DNA from: Zarea fungicola
Taxonomy: Eukaryota > Ascomycota > Sordariomycetes > Hypocreales > Cordycipitaceae
Direction of reading: 5' to 3'
NCBI GenBank assembly: GCA_900169235.1
Contig: FWCC01000457.1
Coordinates: 50,387-114,386 of the forward strand
DNA length: 64,000 nucleotides
Made by a program: the position numbers and the translations under genes. Shown here in pieces: positions 11,249 through 22,767 of the stretch. Under the pieces are notes generated by a model. The model saw only the letters and a program-made list of their open reading frames with translations, made no database searches and was not told the DNA's origin. How positions within the stretch are numbered: the stretch's first letter is position 1; each line of letters starts with the position of its first letter.

Positions 11249-11891
11249 ACCGATGCCGTCCACTCTCTTACTTCTCTTCTCTCTTCTCCTCTCCCTCAAC
11301 ACAGCTCTTTTAATGGGCGCTCATGCCATGATACCCCCCTTACGTGTAAAATATTATATAATACATAAATACATAAATATATAGTTAAATATATACACAC
11401 ACACATATATATGTATGTGTATGTGTGCGTGTATATTCAGCTTGTATTGGTTTGTTCACTAACAGTTCTATATCGTGTACTTGCCCATCTGCATAGGCCA
11501 AAATGTCCTTGTACCAAAGAAGGCTACTTTGACAAACAAAAAAAACAGTGAAAGAAACAATTCCTGGCCGTTATTCGTATGCTTCGGCCGTAACTTCATA
11601 AAAGAAACAGATGTCTCAACACTACCGAGTTATAAGTAACGCAGTGTGGTAATAATAGCAAAAAAGCAAAAAAAAAAAACACAAGAATACAGTACTAAAG
11701 CACCGGGATACTCCAATTAAAAAAGAATGTCAAAATTCCAGTCGCTTACGTGATGGTTGGCACATAAGAAAAGAGGGAGAAAAGACGTGATCTCTTGTCG
11801 ATCTGTCATGATCACGGCTCAAGGGTTTGATGCGGTTTGTGGGTAGTTGTGCAATGCGTCTGCGGTAGCTTAAAGCAATAAAAATTCATCG
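11249..11891. other. Intergenic, convergent 3' regions
   Basis: Shared 3' flank of the Zn2Cys6 factor gene and wc-2. It is AT-rich, with a TA/CA/TG dinucleotide tract at about 11392-11436 and several A-runs. No gene seen. Confidence 0.6.
11392..11436. repeat. Imperfect (TA)/(CA)/(TG) dinucleotide tract
   Basis: A run of alternating TA, CA and TG steps, partly self-complementary, lies about 145 bp past the stop codon of the Zn2Cys6 gene. Confidence 0.75.
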
Positions 11892-13489
11892 TTAGCTGCC
11901 AGTGGCAAAGTCCGCCGGCGGTATTTGCTGAGGGCCAGTCGAAAGTTTGCTACGCTTCTTCTCCTTCTTGGCCCATCGTAAACCACAAGCGTTGCACAGC
12001 GTCTTGGGACCGCTTGGTCCCTTTCGCCATTCGGGGGAGTCGAGGGTGCCTAGAGATGCGATTTTTTTTTTAAATTAGTGCCGGCAGAAAGGTGTATGAA
12101 TGGGATTTGTATACGGTGTAACCTACCGCAGTCTGTGCAAACATATTCCTCCGATACCTTGATCTTCTTCTTTTTGTCTCCAAGACGACCATCCCGATCC
12201 TTCGGTATGGCAATCCCAGCATCACCCTTGATCAATGCGGGACTTGTATTACCAGTTGTGATGCCACGACTGCGCTCGCCTTCTATGTATCGTAGGCCGG
12301 TTAACATCTCTATCGTTTCGGCATGAGAAGCACCTTCATATCGTGCCATTTTATCACGTAGCGAATCCCGATAGGCTCCTGCGTTGGAGCCTTCCAAATT
12401 TTCCCTTGTGAGCGCGCCGTTGAACAGGGAGTTATCTGCCGTGCCCGTCATTGCAGTGTCGCCAGGATCTGCACCGTGACGCGGCGTCGAGGAAGCACCA
12501 GTGAACTCGGTTGGAGTTATACTGGAACCCGTGACGAAAGACTGGCTCATAGTTTGTGACATTTGTTGACGAGTCTCATCAGCATCCAGTTGTTCTTCGC
12601 GCCGCAGCTCGGCGATTCGGCGCTTGAGTCGTTCGTTTTCGATTTTGTGCTCGAGGAAAGAGTCAAGCAGAGCGGCGTTTCGGGTCGGGTATGGTCGTGC
12701 AACCAAAAAGACGGCCTGGCAAAACGGTGACTGGTTGCTGGGGTTGGGCGCAAACTTGGCTGCGGCAATGTGGGCATGACCCAGAGCTTCGAAAATAGCG
12801 TAGATACCATCCTTTTTCTTCAGCCGATAGAATATTCGCAGCGGGTTGCCAGAGGCAATCGATTCGTTCAGCTCGGAAACAAAGACGCCCTGGTCATCGG
12901 GGTGAATGAGATCCTTGAGAAAGACGTCGCGCAGGTCGTCAGCTGTATAACCTGCAACTTCGGCAACACTGCGAGAGACAAACTTGAGTCTGCCATTCGC
13001 ATCGAGAATCTGCAGCCAATCTCGCATCTCCTCGACAACTTTGGCGGGCCAATTTCGACGTTTTGTAAATTCGTTGACTGTGCTTGCGCCGGCAGCAGTG
13101 ATTTGCATGGGCTGAGGGGGACCGCCGACGGGTGGCGGCCCTCCTCCGGGAACGTTGGAGGCGGCGGCTGCGGCACCGAGATCAAGGGCGCTCGGGTCAG
13201 CAATGGTCATCATGGCGTCGAGGGCAAAATCAGGGTTGAAGGCGTCGGCAACGGATCCCTCTGCAGAGCCAAAGCCCATGGCGAGATCCGAGGTGAACTC
13301 GTTGAACATTTGTGCATCGGCGAAGCGCAAGGCATCGTCATCTCCGAAGCCGGCGTTGTCGGTACCATCGGTGGCAGCTTGGTGCATTATGGCGGGTTGC
13401 TGGGAACCGGAGGCATCTGGAAGGAAATTCAGATTGATGTTCTGGAAGGCAGGAAAGCCGCTTTGCGGCGGCGGCTGTCCCTGGGACAT
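11892..13489 (-). CDS. wc-2: White collar 2, blue-light regulator (PAS + GATA zinc finger)
   Basis: WC-2 pairs with the photoreceptor WC-1 through PAS domains. The complex binds GATC-type light elements and also serves the clock in Neurospora (family knowledge). Two exons, 13489-12127 and 12049-11892, give 1521 nt (506 aa); Neurospora WC-2 is about 530. Seen: a Gln/Pro and Ala-rich N terminus, a PAS domain at about 155-265 ([27 protein letters not shown]), then a helical stretch ([17 protein letters not shown]). A basic KKKKIKVS segment follows, and a GATA finger close to the C terminus (CTDCG...[10 protein letters not shown]...LCNACG). The intron splits the finger after the second Cys. I chose the ATG at 13489 (MSQGQPPP) because Neurospora WC-2 begins very similarly; codons upstream are in frame but lack an ATG. 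There is no LOV cysteine motif, as expected for WC-2. Confidence 0.95.
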
Positions 13490-16090
13490 GATGGAGGAGC
13501 TGGCCACGCCAGCAATGGCATTTGGTGGGCTAAATTCCCCGAAACGCCAACAGGCAGCTCGTAGCTTTCGGGTGGTGGGGGGTGTTGAATTTGAGCTTGG
13601 CTGGGAGACGGCAGCGGGCTAGCGGTTCTTCTGTTGGGTGGCGGAGCCTAGGTAGGTAGTCGTTAAACCAGCAGTATTGGGGTTGCGGTTAAGAAGCGAG
13701 TATGCAGAAAAGGGACGAAGGAAAAGGGCATGCAAAGTCTGAGTGAGGGCCGGGCAGACGACATGAAGGAAGGAGGCCAGTTGTCTTTGCGAGCAGGACT
13801 GGAGGTGGAGGGGGGGAATAATTTCGAAGTCCTTGCCTACGGGCAGGAAGTATTACTTTAGTAGTTGGCAACTAGGGTGCTGCTAGGGACAACTGGTGCC
13901 TTGCTACTGGTAACTTCCTCCGTACAACCCTGACACGGACGGAGATAGAGGCTGGCGACTGGGGCAAGGACCAGGGCTTTTTTCATGTAAGATATATTAG
14001 CAAGTAAGGAACATATAAACAAGCAAAATAATATTCTGTACTGCGAGCGCAGTACTCCGTACCGAGCATATGTATCATGTACATAGCTGAAACTTCAATG
14101 TGCCCAAACAGCAGCCCGTAAGTAATACATTGCCATTCGCAATCTGATGCCCTAGTCATGGAGATCTTGGTACTAAGTTCCTGAGACTGGCCGGAGCAAA
14201 AGGTCCATCTTTCCCGTAGCGAGCAAGAACAAGTGGGCAAGTCCAACGAGCCTCGTTGAGCATTCTGAGTCTTCTTCACGAATGAAATTCGCCAAAAATC
14301 AACAATAATCTTTGGGCCAGACCGTATCGACAAAATTCCTCAGCTATATTTGACTTGGAAACCAGCATGTACTAACTAATCACGTTGGTAAGCTGCGGTG
14401 CTTGCGCCAAAAGCAATGCAGGACAGGCTTCGCCGCGCTGGACACCAAGCTGCCTAACTCAGTTTACTCTCCGCCGGACCCTCCACTAGACCCTCCCCGA
14501 GCCTCCACATTCAGGCCTATTTTCAAGGCCCACAAGAGACAGACTCGCATGACGAAAAACCAGGATTTGGCATGTGGCGCAATGGCAAAGTCACAGGATT
14601 GGCATGCCCTGGCCCATGGCTTTTCAGCCACTCGATAGAGGCTAGGTACCTGTCCGGAGAAACACTCACTGTGAGAAGGTCTGACGCAGCCCTGTTTCCA
14701 TCTCAGCACAGACAACTCACTCCCTGTCTCTTGTTGTCTCTCTACCCAGCCACAACGAGGCACAGGGCCCTGCCCACTACTACATACTAGGTATTCACGC
14801 CTCATCAATAATTCGCGCCTCTGCCAACCAACGTTTCTGTCGCAAGTCATTTTCCAAGGATTTGCCAATTGATACTCAAAACAGAGGGGAAATTCCTTTT
14901 TGTTCGCTTCTACTGGTACATGGTGTAGGAGAGCGCTAAATGTTACACGGCAAGCCACCTTGGCCTGCATTTCTGCCCATCTGCCAATGGCCACGACCGA
15001 TTCGGCACCATATCACATATCACTAATAACTACGTTAATCCGTGCATTCAGCCAAGGTCACTGCATGTTGCTTACCATGCCTCTTCGCTTGGTTTCCATC
15101 CTAGTTATCCTTACGGTCAGAATATCCACTGTCCACTTGATAAGTCCTCCGGTTTCAGTGCTTTTCCGGCTCCTTTTCCCTTCCAATGCGTCAACGGCTG
15201 CAACGGCGTGATCTGCACCTCGAAAAGAGACAACAATCCGTCTTGCGAGACGTTGCGCCTTTTTGATTGCTTCGCTCCGTGAATGCGGTTGCACAGCACA
15301 CACAGAGTACTTGTCCCATGATTCCTCAGGCCTGCAGTGCCTCGCACATGCGGATGCAGCCATGTTGCCGATGCGCTTGGTGCTTCCGGCGCACCTAGGA
15401 CCATGATGTCGTCCTGGCCAAGTAACTTTTCCTCCAACCGATTACGTCCATCCGTGGCTTGGGCTGGGATTCGACCAGCGAATATAGCGACGACAGGGGC
15501 GCCTCCGAGTACAGGAGGAAGGCTGCTTTGCAGCCCTGTGAGTTTCGAAATCTTTACTGGTTTGATGTGGAGCGGCACAGCTGGCCTTTTCCCCCATGCC
15601 ATGGCTAAGGGTGATGCAGCCTCACAGATAGGTAGTGTGCGGCATAGGAAGCAATTTCACGGTGCGCAAAAGAGCATCAAGCCACTAGACACTTTTGCCA
15701 ATAAACGAGGCTGCAACGGCTTACACCTTAGGCATACTCTTCCATGAACTTCGACGCGCTTTGCCGAGTGGGCTTTTAATGCAATTAGAAGAGGCATAAT
15801 ATATAGTGTAATCGATATCTATTGGAATATCTACCTTCCCATGATTTAACTTGTATGGGCAGTTTCACTTGTAATTGGGCACTTGCTCCGGCAAATGCCA
15901 GCACGTGAGTACGCATCACAGTTAACGCGTGATTGCAAACGCAGCGCGTTTCTCAGGCGTCCTTGCCTAAATTCGACCCACTCTACCGAGTGTACATCAA
16001 CCACTATCCATCCCAGACATTATCCGTCAATGAGAGCCCCCAGCCTCAAGCGCTGCTTCTGAATGGTCCTGGTTCTTCCAGGTATCGAAA
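13490..16090. other. Intergenic, divergent wc-2 / rad50 region
   Basis: 2.6 kb with no supported gene. Two longish minus-strand open frames (14464-14994 and 15117-15602) have overlapping open frames on the other strand and no recognisable domain. A TACTCCGTAC word occurs near 14051, and GGTAC words occur near 14645 and 13649. Confidence 0.55.
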
Positions 16091-19000
16091 ATGTCGCGAA
16101 TCGAGAAACTATCCATCTCCGGCGTCCGGTCCTTTAGCCCGGCCTGCCGTGAAGCCATCCAGTTCAACACCCCGCTGACCCTCATCGTTGGCTACAATGG
16201 ATCTGGAAAGACAACCATCATCGAGTGCCTAAAGTATGCCACCACTGGCGAGCTTCCCCCAAACAGCAAGGGCGGTGCTTTCATCCATGACCCAAAAGTG
16301 TGCAACCTCCACCCCATCATAACCTACCACCGTCTCTCAAACTAACTATTGCCAGCTGTGTGGCGAAAAAGAGGTCATGGCCCAGGTCAAGCTCCAATTC
16401 CGATCCATAAACGACCGCCAACACGTTGGCACCAGGAGCTTGCAGCTCACCGTGAAAAAGACGACTCGGTCTCAGAAAACGCTCGATTGCTCCCTCGTCG
16501 TTGTGAACAATGGCGAGAGGACCACAACATCGACCAGGCAAGCCCAACTAGACGAAATGATTCCCGAGAGACTTGGCGTTTCCCCTGCAATTCTAGATGC
16601 CGTCATCTTCTGTCACCAGGACGAGTCGCTATGGCCCCTTAGCGAGCCAGCCACCTTGAAAAAGCGATTCGATGAAATTTTCGAGGCCCAAAAGTACACC
16701 AAAGCAATCGAGAACCTCAAAGTTCTTCGCAAGAAACAAGTCGAGGAGCTCGGCAAGCTTCAGAATGATGAAGCTCACAACAAGATCAATAAAGACAGAG
16801 GCGAGCGAGCCGAGAAGCGCATGACTGGGTTGCAGGCTGAGATTGAAGCTGCCCGTGAGAAATGTGAGGCGATCACTGCGGAGATGCAAGAGACCCAAGA
16901 CAAAATCAAACAGAAACATCAGCAGGCAACCAGCTTTCTGCAGATTGTTCAAAACCTCGACAATAAGCGTGAACAGCTTGAATATCGACAGGATGCCGCC
17001 AATGAGCTTCGTCAAACATTTAATGAGCTGTCTGAGGATGACGCTTCCTTGGAGCGCCAGCTTTTGCAGTATAAGGAGAGTATGCGTCGGCAGACTGAAG
17101 AGGCAGCCCAGAATAAAATTCAGTACAACGAGCTTCAAGAAGAATTGGCAAAGGCTCGTAGAAATCTTTCCACAAAACTTGCCGAGCAAGGAAAGCACCA
17201 GTCAGACAAGGAAAAGCACGAGCGCCAGCTGAAGATACGAATGGAACTGGTCCAGGAGGCCGCACAACTCCATGGATTTCGTGGCTATGACGAGGATCTG
17301 ACGGATCAGCGTATTGCGACGTTCAACGAAAAAATCCAAAAAATCCATGCTGAGAAGAAGCGAGACCTCCAGCGACTCCAGAAAGAAAATTCAGCTGCAC
17401 TTGATAAAGCATCAGCCACAATTTCAGAACTTGAAGGTCAAAAGGCAGGTCGAACCCAGGATCGAATCTCGGCGAAGCAACGACTAGCCGTAATTGAGAA
17501 ACGAATGACCGTGCTGCAAAATGAATCTGGCTTGATTGACGTAGATGAAGGCCTGAAGGCCGTCCTTGACGGTCAGCTGGCAGATCTCGATGGCAGAGTG
17601 ACGCAGGTGCAGCAAGAATTTGAGGCTGCCGATTGGGAAAAGCAAATCGCGGAAGAAAATTCAAAGCTGTGGCAACTTGAGAGTGAGAATGATAAGCTTG
17701 GCCGGGAGCTCATTGAATGCACCCGCCTTGCCTCTGAGCGAGCCCAGCTTGATTTCAGGAAAAAAGAGCTTTCTGATCGCAACCTAAAGCTCACTACGCT
17801 CACGGAGACCTGGAAACCGAAACTTAACGCGATTGTTGGTGCCGGCTGGTCACCAAAGGATCTAGAGCAAAAGTTCCAGACACTGCTCGCTGTCCAAACC
17901 AAGACATTGCACGAGGCCCATCAAAGGCAAGAGCAATCTAAACAAAAGCAGGCCAAGGTCGAATTTAAACTCAAGAGCGCTAAAGAAACGCATGAAAAGA
18001 AAATGCGAGAACAAAAGGATTGCAAACAGGAAGTTCTGGAGGTGCTTCAGGGCGTGCGAGACTCATCTGTGATTGAGGATTACACAGAGGAGGTTTCCGC
18101 GACCGAACAGCAGATCGAAACCTTGCGTGACGAAGTGAGCCTTTGGACCGGACTGAAAGATTACTATACCAAATGCCAGAAAGCTCTTGACTTGAAAAAG
18201 GTTTGTCTTCTCTGCAACAGACATTTTGACGACAATCAGGCTGTTGCTGTTGACAGACTGCGTGCCAAGATTGATCGTCATTTGAGACCTGACGGCAATG
18301 CGGACACGGAGAAAGACCTGGCCGAGGCAACCACTAGCTTGCAGTCTCTTGTTAGCGTAAGGAATCAATATGACACTTATGAGAGGCTGGCCAAGGAAAT
18401 ACCAGTGCTGCGTGATGAGTGGAAGTCTATCGAAAATGACTTTGAGGCAGTTGAAAGGCTTCTTGAGGAGCACGATGCTACTGTTGCAGCCGAGAAGGAG
18501 AAACTGCGTGATATGGAAGAGCTGTCGAAAACCGTCAACAACATTGCCCAGACTGTTAAAGAAATCAAAGAATCGGAGAGCCAGGTCGAGCGCATCGCTT
18601 CCCAACAACTATCCGGCGGTGCTAGCCGTAGCGCAGATGAGGTCCATGAATTGCAAGGTGCCATTTCAGAGCAGATGCGTACATCGAAGAATCGCATAAC
18701 AAAACTTTCGGCAGACAGGCAGCGAGCTCGAGATCAAATAAGCACACTTGAGCTAGAAAAGAGTGAACTGCGCAACAAGATCAACTTAGCAACCGGCCAG
18801 CTGGACAAGAAGAAGGACTTGCTGTCGCAGATACAGACACTCAAGGAGGAGCAAGTTCATCAGCGTGAAGCAATTCAGCGGTCTGACGAAGAGCTAGAAA
18901 AGGTTGAGCCGAGAATCACAGAAGCCCGTTCCATTCGTGACGAAACTTTGCAGCGGGGCAGGGCCAAGGAGCATGCTAGTGCAGAGAGCAGAGATTCGAT

Positions 19001-20072
19001 TGCGACATCGATCAATGAAATCAAGATGGTCGAATCTGATATTCAAGATTATCTAGATCGGGGCGGGGCCTCTAACCTGGCATCTAACCAGCGAGCCATT
19101 GCCTCCCTTGAGCATAACATCACCACAACCGAAACGGACATTACAGAGCTAACTGTGCGCACAAATAAGCTGAAGCAGGATATAGACAATGGCGATCGCA
19201 CCAAGAAGAACATTAGTGACAATCTCAACTATCGCAAACACTTGCGGACACTGGAAAGTTTGCGAACAGAGATTGGCAACCTTGAAGATCGTAATGCGCA
19301 TGAGGACTATGAGCGCCTGCAGGGTGATGCGCGAGCGCTTGAAAACCAATCAAACAGGCTTTTTGCGGAGCGTGGCTCAGTCATGGGCATGATGAAGACA
19401 AAAGACGAGGAACTCGACCGACTGCTCAAAGAATGGGACATGGATTACAAGGACGCAAAGCAAAAGTATCGCGAGTCGCATATCCGCGTGGAGACGACCA
19501 AGGCTGCCATTGATGATCTTGCCCAGTGCGGTGCCGCCGTCGACAAGGCTGTAATGCAGTTCCACGCCATGAAGATGGCGGAGGTAAACCGCATCGCTGG
19601 GGAGCTCTGGCAGAGCACCTACCAGGGCACCGACATTGACACGATCCTGATCCGGTCGGACAATGAAGGCACGACGGGCCGGCGCAACTACAACTACCGC
19701 CTCTGCATGGTCAAGCAAGACGCCGAGATGGACATGCGTGGGCGCTGCTCGGCGGGCCAAAAGGTGCTGGCGAGCATCATCATCCGCCTCGCGCTCGCCG
19801 AGTCCTTTGGCGTCAACTGTGGCCTCATCGCGCTCGACGAGCCGACGACCAACCTGGATCGTGACAACATCCAGAGCTTGGCCGAGAGTCTACATCGCAT
19901 TATCCAAGCACGGCAGGCGCAGAGCAATTTCCAGCTCATTGTCATTACCCACGACGAGGACTTTTTGCGGCACATGCGGTGCAGCGACTTTTGCGACAGC
20001 TTCTTTCGCGTCAAGAGAGATGAAAAGCAGAATAGCGTCATTTCGAGGGAGAGTATTACAAAGATTTTCTAA
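16091..20072 (+). CDS. rad50: DNA repair ATPase Rad50 (MRN/MRX complex)
   Basis: Rad50 is the SMC-like ATPase of the Mre11-Rad50-Nbs1 complex, which tethers and processes double-strand breaks and telomeres. Two exons, 16091-16297 and 16356-20072, give 3924 nt (1307 aa), the normal length. Seen: Walker [10 protein letters not shown] (34-42), the Q-loop region with [11 protein letters not shown], and long coiled coils on both sides of a zinc hook [11 protein letters not shown] (CxxC near residue 687). Then come the ABC signature region [12 protein letters not shown], Walker [15 protein letters not shown] and the His switch ITHDED. All catalytic elements are present. The short intron follows HDPK, ahead of the second conserved N-terminal block ([10 protein letters not shown]). 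It is convergent with psy4, 415 bp away. No oddities. Confidence 0.98.
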
Positions 20073-20487
20073 AAGCAGAGAGGAAAAGGCTGCCTCTGTT
20101 TGTATTTTTTCAGCTGACTGTGTCTTTTGTTCTTGTTTTTGCTGTGCTTTCGCTGTTTCTATATCTATAGTTAATGTGTACATGAAATATTTGTCGTCAC
20201 ATTCTATCACTCTTTCGTAGGGGTGAACATGCACGTTCAATGCTGAAAGGGAAAACGGTTGCGCTAGCATGTAAAACATCGCCCATGTCTTTTCTCATTG
20301 GTATCAACCCTTCAACTTAACAAACCGTGGAGAAGAAAAGCGCGCACAAAAATGTAGCACAGGTATAAAAAATTTAACGATTCAGTATAACAAAACGCCT
20401 CGTATCTGCAGAAAAAGAAAGCTGCAACAAGAAAGGGAACAACTCTCTATATCTGTGATGAGAGAGCCTCATTTTGCTCAGGGCTTA
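20073..20487. other. Intergenic, shared 3' region of rad50 and psy4
   Basis: T-rich just after the rad50 stop and A-rich ahead of the psy4 stop, as expected for two facing 3' UTRs. No gene seen. Confidence 0.6.
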
Positions 20488-22319
20488 CTATTCCTTGAGC
20501 TTCTTTATAGGTTCACCCTCTGCCTCCTCTTCTGCTTCACGCTTCGTTCCAGTGGTGCTGGCTGGGCTAAGCGGTGCCCCCTCGGCATCTGTTGCCTCCT
20601 CCGCCACGCGTTCCTTGCCAGCTCCATCGCCGTCTTCGTGCCCTTCGTCGTCGTCCTTGGTCCGTTGTTGGTCCCGTTGTGGTGGTTGCTGCTGCTCTGG
20701 GTGTTCCTCTTCCTCGGGAGGCCGACCAACAGCGGCCGCTATGTCAATGCCCTGCATCTCCACGACGCCATCGTCACCCATGGAACTCGTAGTGGCAGAC
20801 TGGGGTCCCGTATCACCCACGCCAATCTCGTCCGGGCCCCGCGCATGTGGCGTCTCCTCCTCTTCCTCGTCACGTCCTTCACGGCGGCCATCTTCGTCAG
20901 CAGCGCCCGGCAGCTCCTCCTCCTCGTCATCCTGGTAGGATCCGTGGCTGAGACTGGAGGCGGACTGCGGCGAGGGCAGCTGCTGGAGCTGCAATGGGTG
21001 CTGCGGGTGGGTTCTCGACAGCTGATTCACAGGCACCACGCCTGCGCGCTGTTCCTGGCGCAGCAGCTCGCCCTGGGTGACACCTCGCGCATGGCCCGTG
21101 GAGGGTACACCGTTGACGCTGACCGATACCGTCTCGATGCTACCCATTCCGTTCGGGCCATCAATCGTCTCTGTGCACTCGCTGTGAATCTGCGCGCCGC
21201 CGCCACTCCCTCCGCTGCTGGCGCCGCCTGTGCTGCCGGCCCCACTGCTAGAGGACACTGCATCCACATGCTCAGGGCTGCGTCGTGTCAACCAGGGAAT
21301 GGGCGTGAGCAGCGCACCACCGAGCGCCTCGTCCGAGTCCACTGCAACCTGGTTGCTGGCCGTTGCCGTGCCATTGAGAACAGTCGTCGGGTTGTGCCAG
21401 CTGACGGCTGTCGCGGGGTCCTTGGGGTCGACGCCGTTGATTTGCATCGCCGACATGTCAGGGATGGCGAGCGGCAGCGGATATATGTCGAGGCCAGAAG
21501 TGACCTGGACAACGCGGTCGACGGCGTGGAGATAGGTCGCCAAGGCGCGGTAGTGGGCGCGTGGATGCAGGACTAGCTCGGCGAGACGCTGCAGTGTGTG
21601 CGGCGGCGCGTTGGTAAATGTTTGGATGTGGCTCTTGATATCGTTGAGCATAGTCGCGAGCTGGATCGGGAGCTTTACATCCCCACTGCTCTCCTTGCCA
21701 TCACGCTCCATTGATTGCGATGAGGGGGCTGCAACTGGTTCTGTTTGTGTTTGTGTTTGCACAGGTGTTTCGTCGTCTGGTTTCGACTCAGGGACATTAG
21801 CCGTATCGTCAGTTTTATCCAGAGCTGTGGCGTTGTCGGCGCTGGCCACCTCTTTTCCCTTGTCCTCCCCGCCTTCCTTGTCATCTTGTTGTATGGGTTC
21901 GGATCTCGCTTCAGCGTGGACGGCGGCCGGTGCATTCTCCTTGTCAGCTTCTTGCGACGAGGGCTCGGGCATTGGCGATGATGATGTAGGCTCTCCATTG
22001 TCAAGGCATCTGTCGAATACGAATGGCGGAGGCAAATCCGGGATTGTGAATTCTGTAAGCGCAATCTGAACGAAGCGCACCGTAATTAGCTCTCCCGTCT
22101 ACTTCTTGCTTGATTGAAGGAGCGTAATCGAGCCTTAATACACACCTTTTCTAGTCGTGAGAGTATATCAATCTGAAGCGCAGGCCATTTATCACTAATC
22201 TCGGCTCATTAGCAAACAGAGCAACAACTAGGTGCGATTCGCGGGTTTCGTTCGTACAGCTCTAAAGTCTCGCCCGCCGCAACCCTGGCGAGCACATCAT
22301 TGTCGCCATCGACATCCAT
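20488..22319 (-). CDS. psy4: Protein phosphatase 4 regulatory subunit R2 (PPP4R2/Psy4)
   Basis: This is the core regulatory subunit of PP4, which among other roles removes gamma-H2AX phosphate after DNA repair (family knowledge). Three exons fit: 22319-22258, 22194-22146 and 22065-20488 (1689 nt, 562 aa). The large exon has no ATG at its 5' end. The two small upstream exons, found by splice sites, supply the conserved start (MDVDGDNDVLARVAAGETLE...KWPALQIDILSRLEKIALTEF). A Pro-rich segment follows (IPDLPPPFVFDR). The R2 core comes next (LATMLNDIKSHIQTFTNAPP, LQRLAELVLHPRAHYRALATYLHAVDRVV), about residues 170-235. The C-terminal half is low-complexity and acidic (EEEE, GGA, Gln/Pro runs) and ends in a Lys/Glu-rich KREAEEEAEGEPIKKLKE. 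Its neighbour rad50 also acts in break repair, which may be coincidence. Confidence 0.9.
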
Positions 22320-22767
22320 TACAACTTAAAAGAATATTAGCACGGGTGCACGGGTTACAACTCCTTTTTTGGCGCCCCGACGTAAGAGGTCGTTGGTGGT
22401 CTGGCTGTGGAGGAACGACAAGCGCTGGTGAAGGCGTTTGCGGCACGCGATAGAAGGACCGCCATGCGTTGGACTTATCAGAAGTGAGACTGCGTTTGGT
22501 GGGGCATGTGTGGGCAACAGCAACCGTGACACCCATTAACATACTCACTTACTCGCTCGCTTGCTCAGTACCATTGTATTGCTGTAAAGTGAATTTCTGT
22601 CTTGATATTTTATTTCACTACATTACTCAAATTCAAGGGAATTTACCTCTAAGAGCGGTAAAGATTACATAGAGCGTAGCCACCGTCTTTCAAAACGAAA
22701 ATGCGCAACGACAACCATCCTACAACAAGAGAATTAGCCCTGCATCATGATGAAGTCTTTCCAACAA
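22320..22767. other. Intergenic, psy4 promoter and SPRY-gene 3' flank
   Basis: 448 bp between two minus-strand genes. Nothing coding is supported; no distinct repeat seen. Confidence 0.55.

Noticed and set aside
12770..13564. Plus-strand frame (264 codons) over wc-2
   Set aside because: Antisense shadow of the PAS and N-terminal coding region of wc-2.
15455..15490. Possible tRNA T-arm (GCTGG GATTCGA CCAGC)
   Set aside because: The loop lacks the TTCRANY order, and no D-arm, anticodon arm or acceptor stem fits around it.
14464..15602. Two minus-strand open frames between wc-2 and rad50
   Set aside because: Both overlap open frames on the other strand, have no recognisable domain and no convincing splice partners.
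20455..21576. Long plus-strand frame (373 codons) over psy4
   Set aside because: It lies antisense to the confirmed psy4 exon and owes its openness to the low-complexity acidic/Gln/Gly coding on the other strand; no domain.
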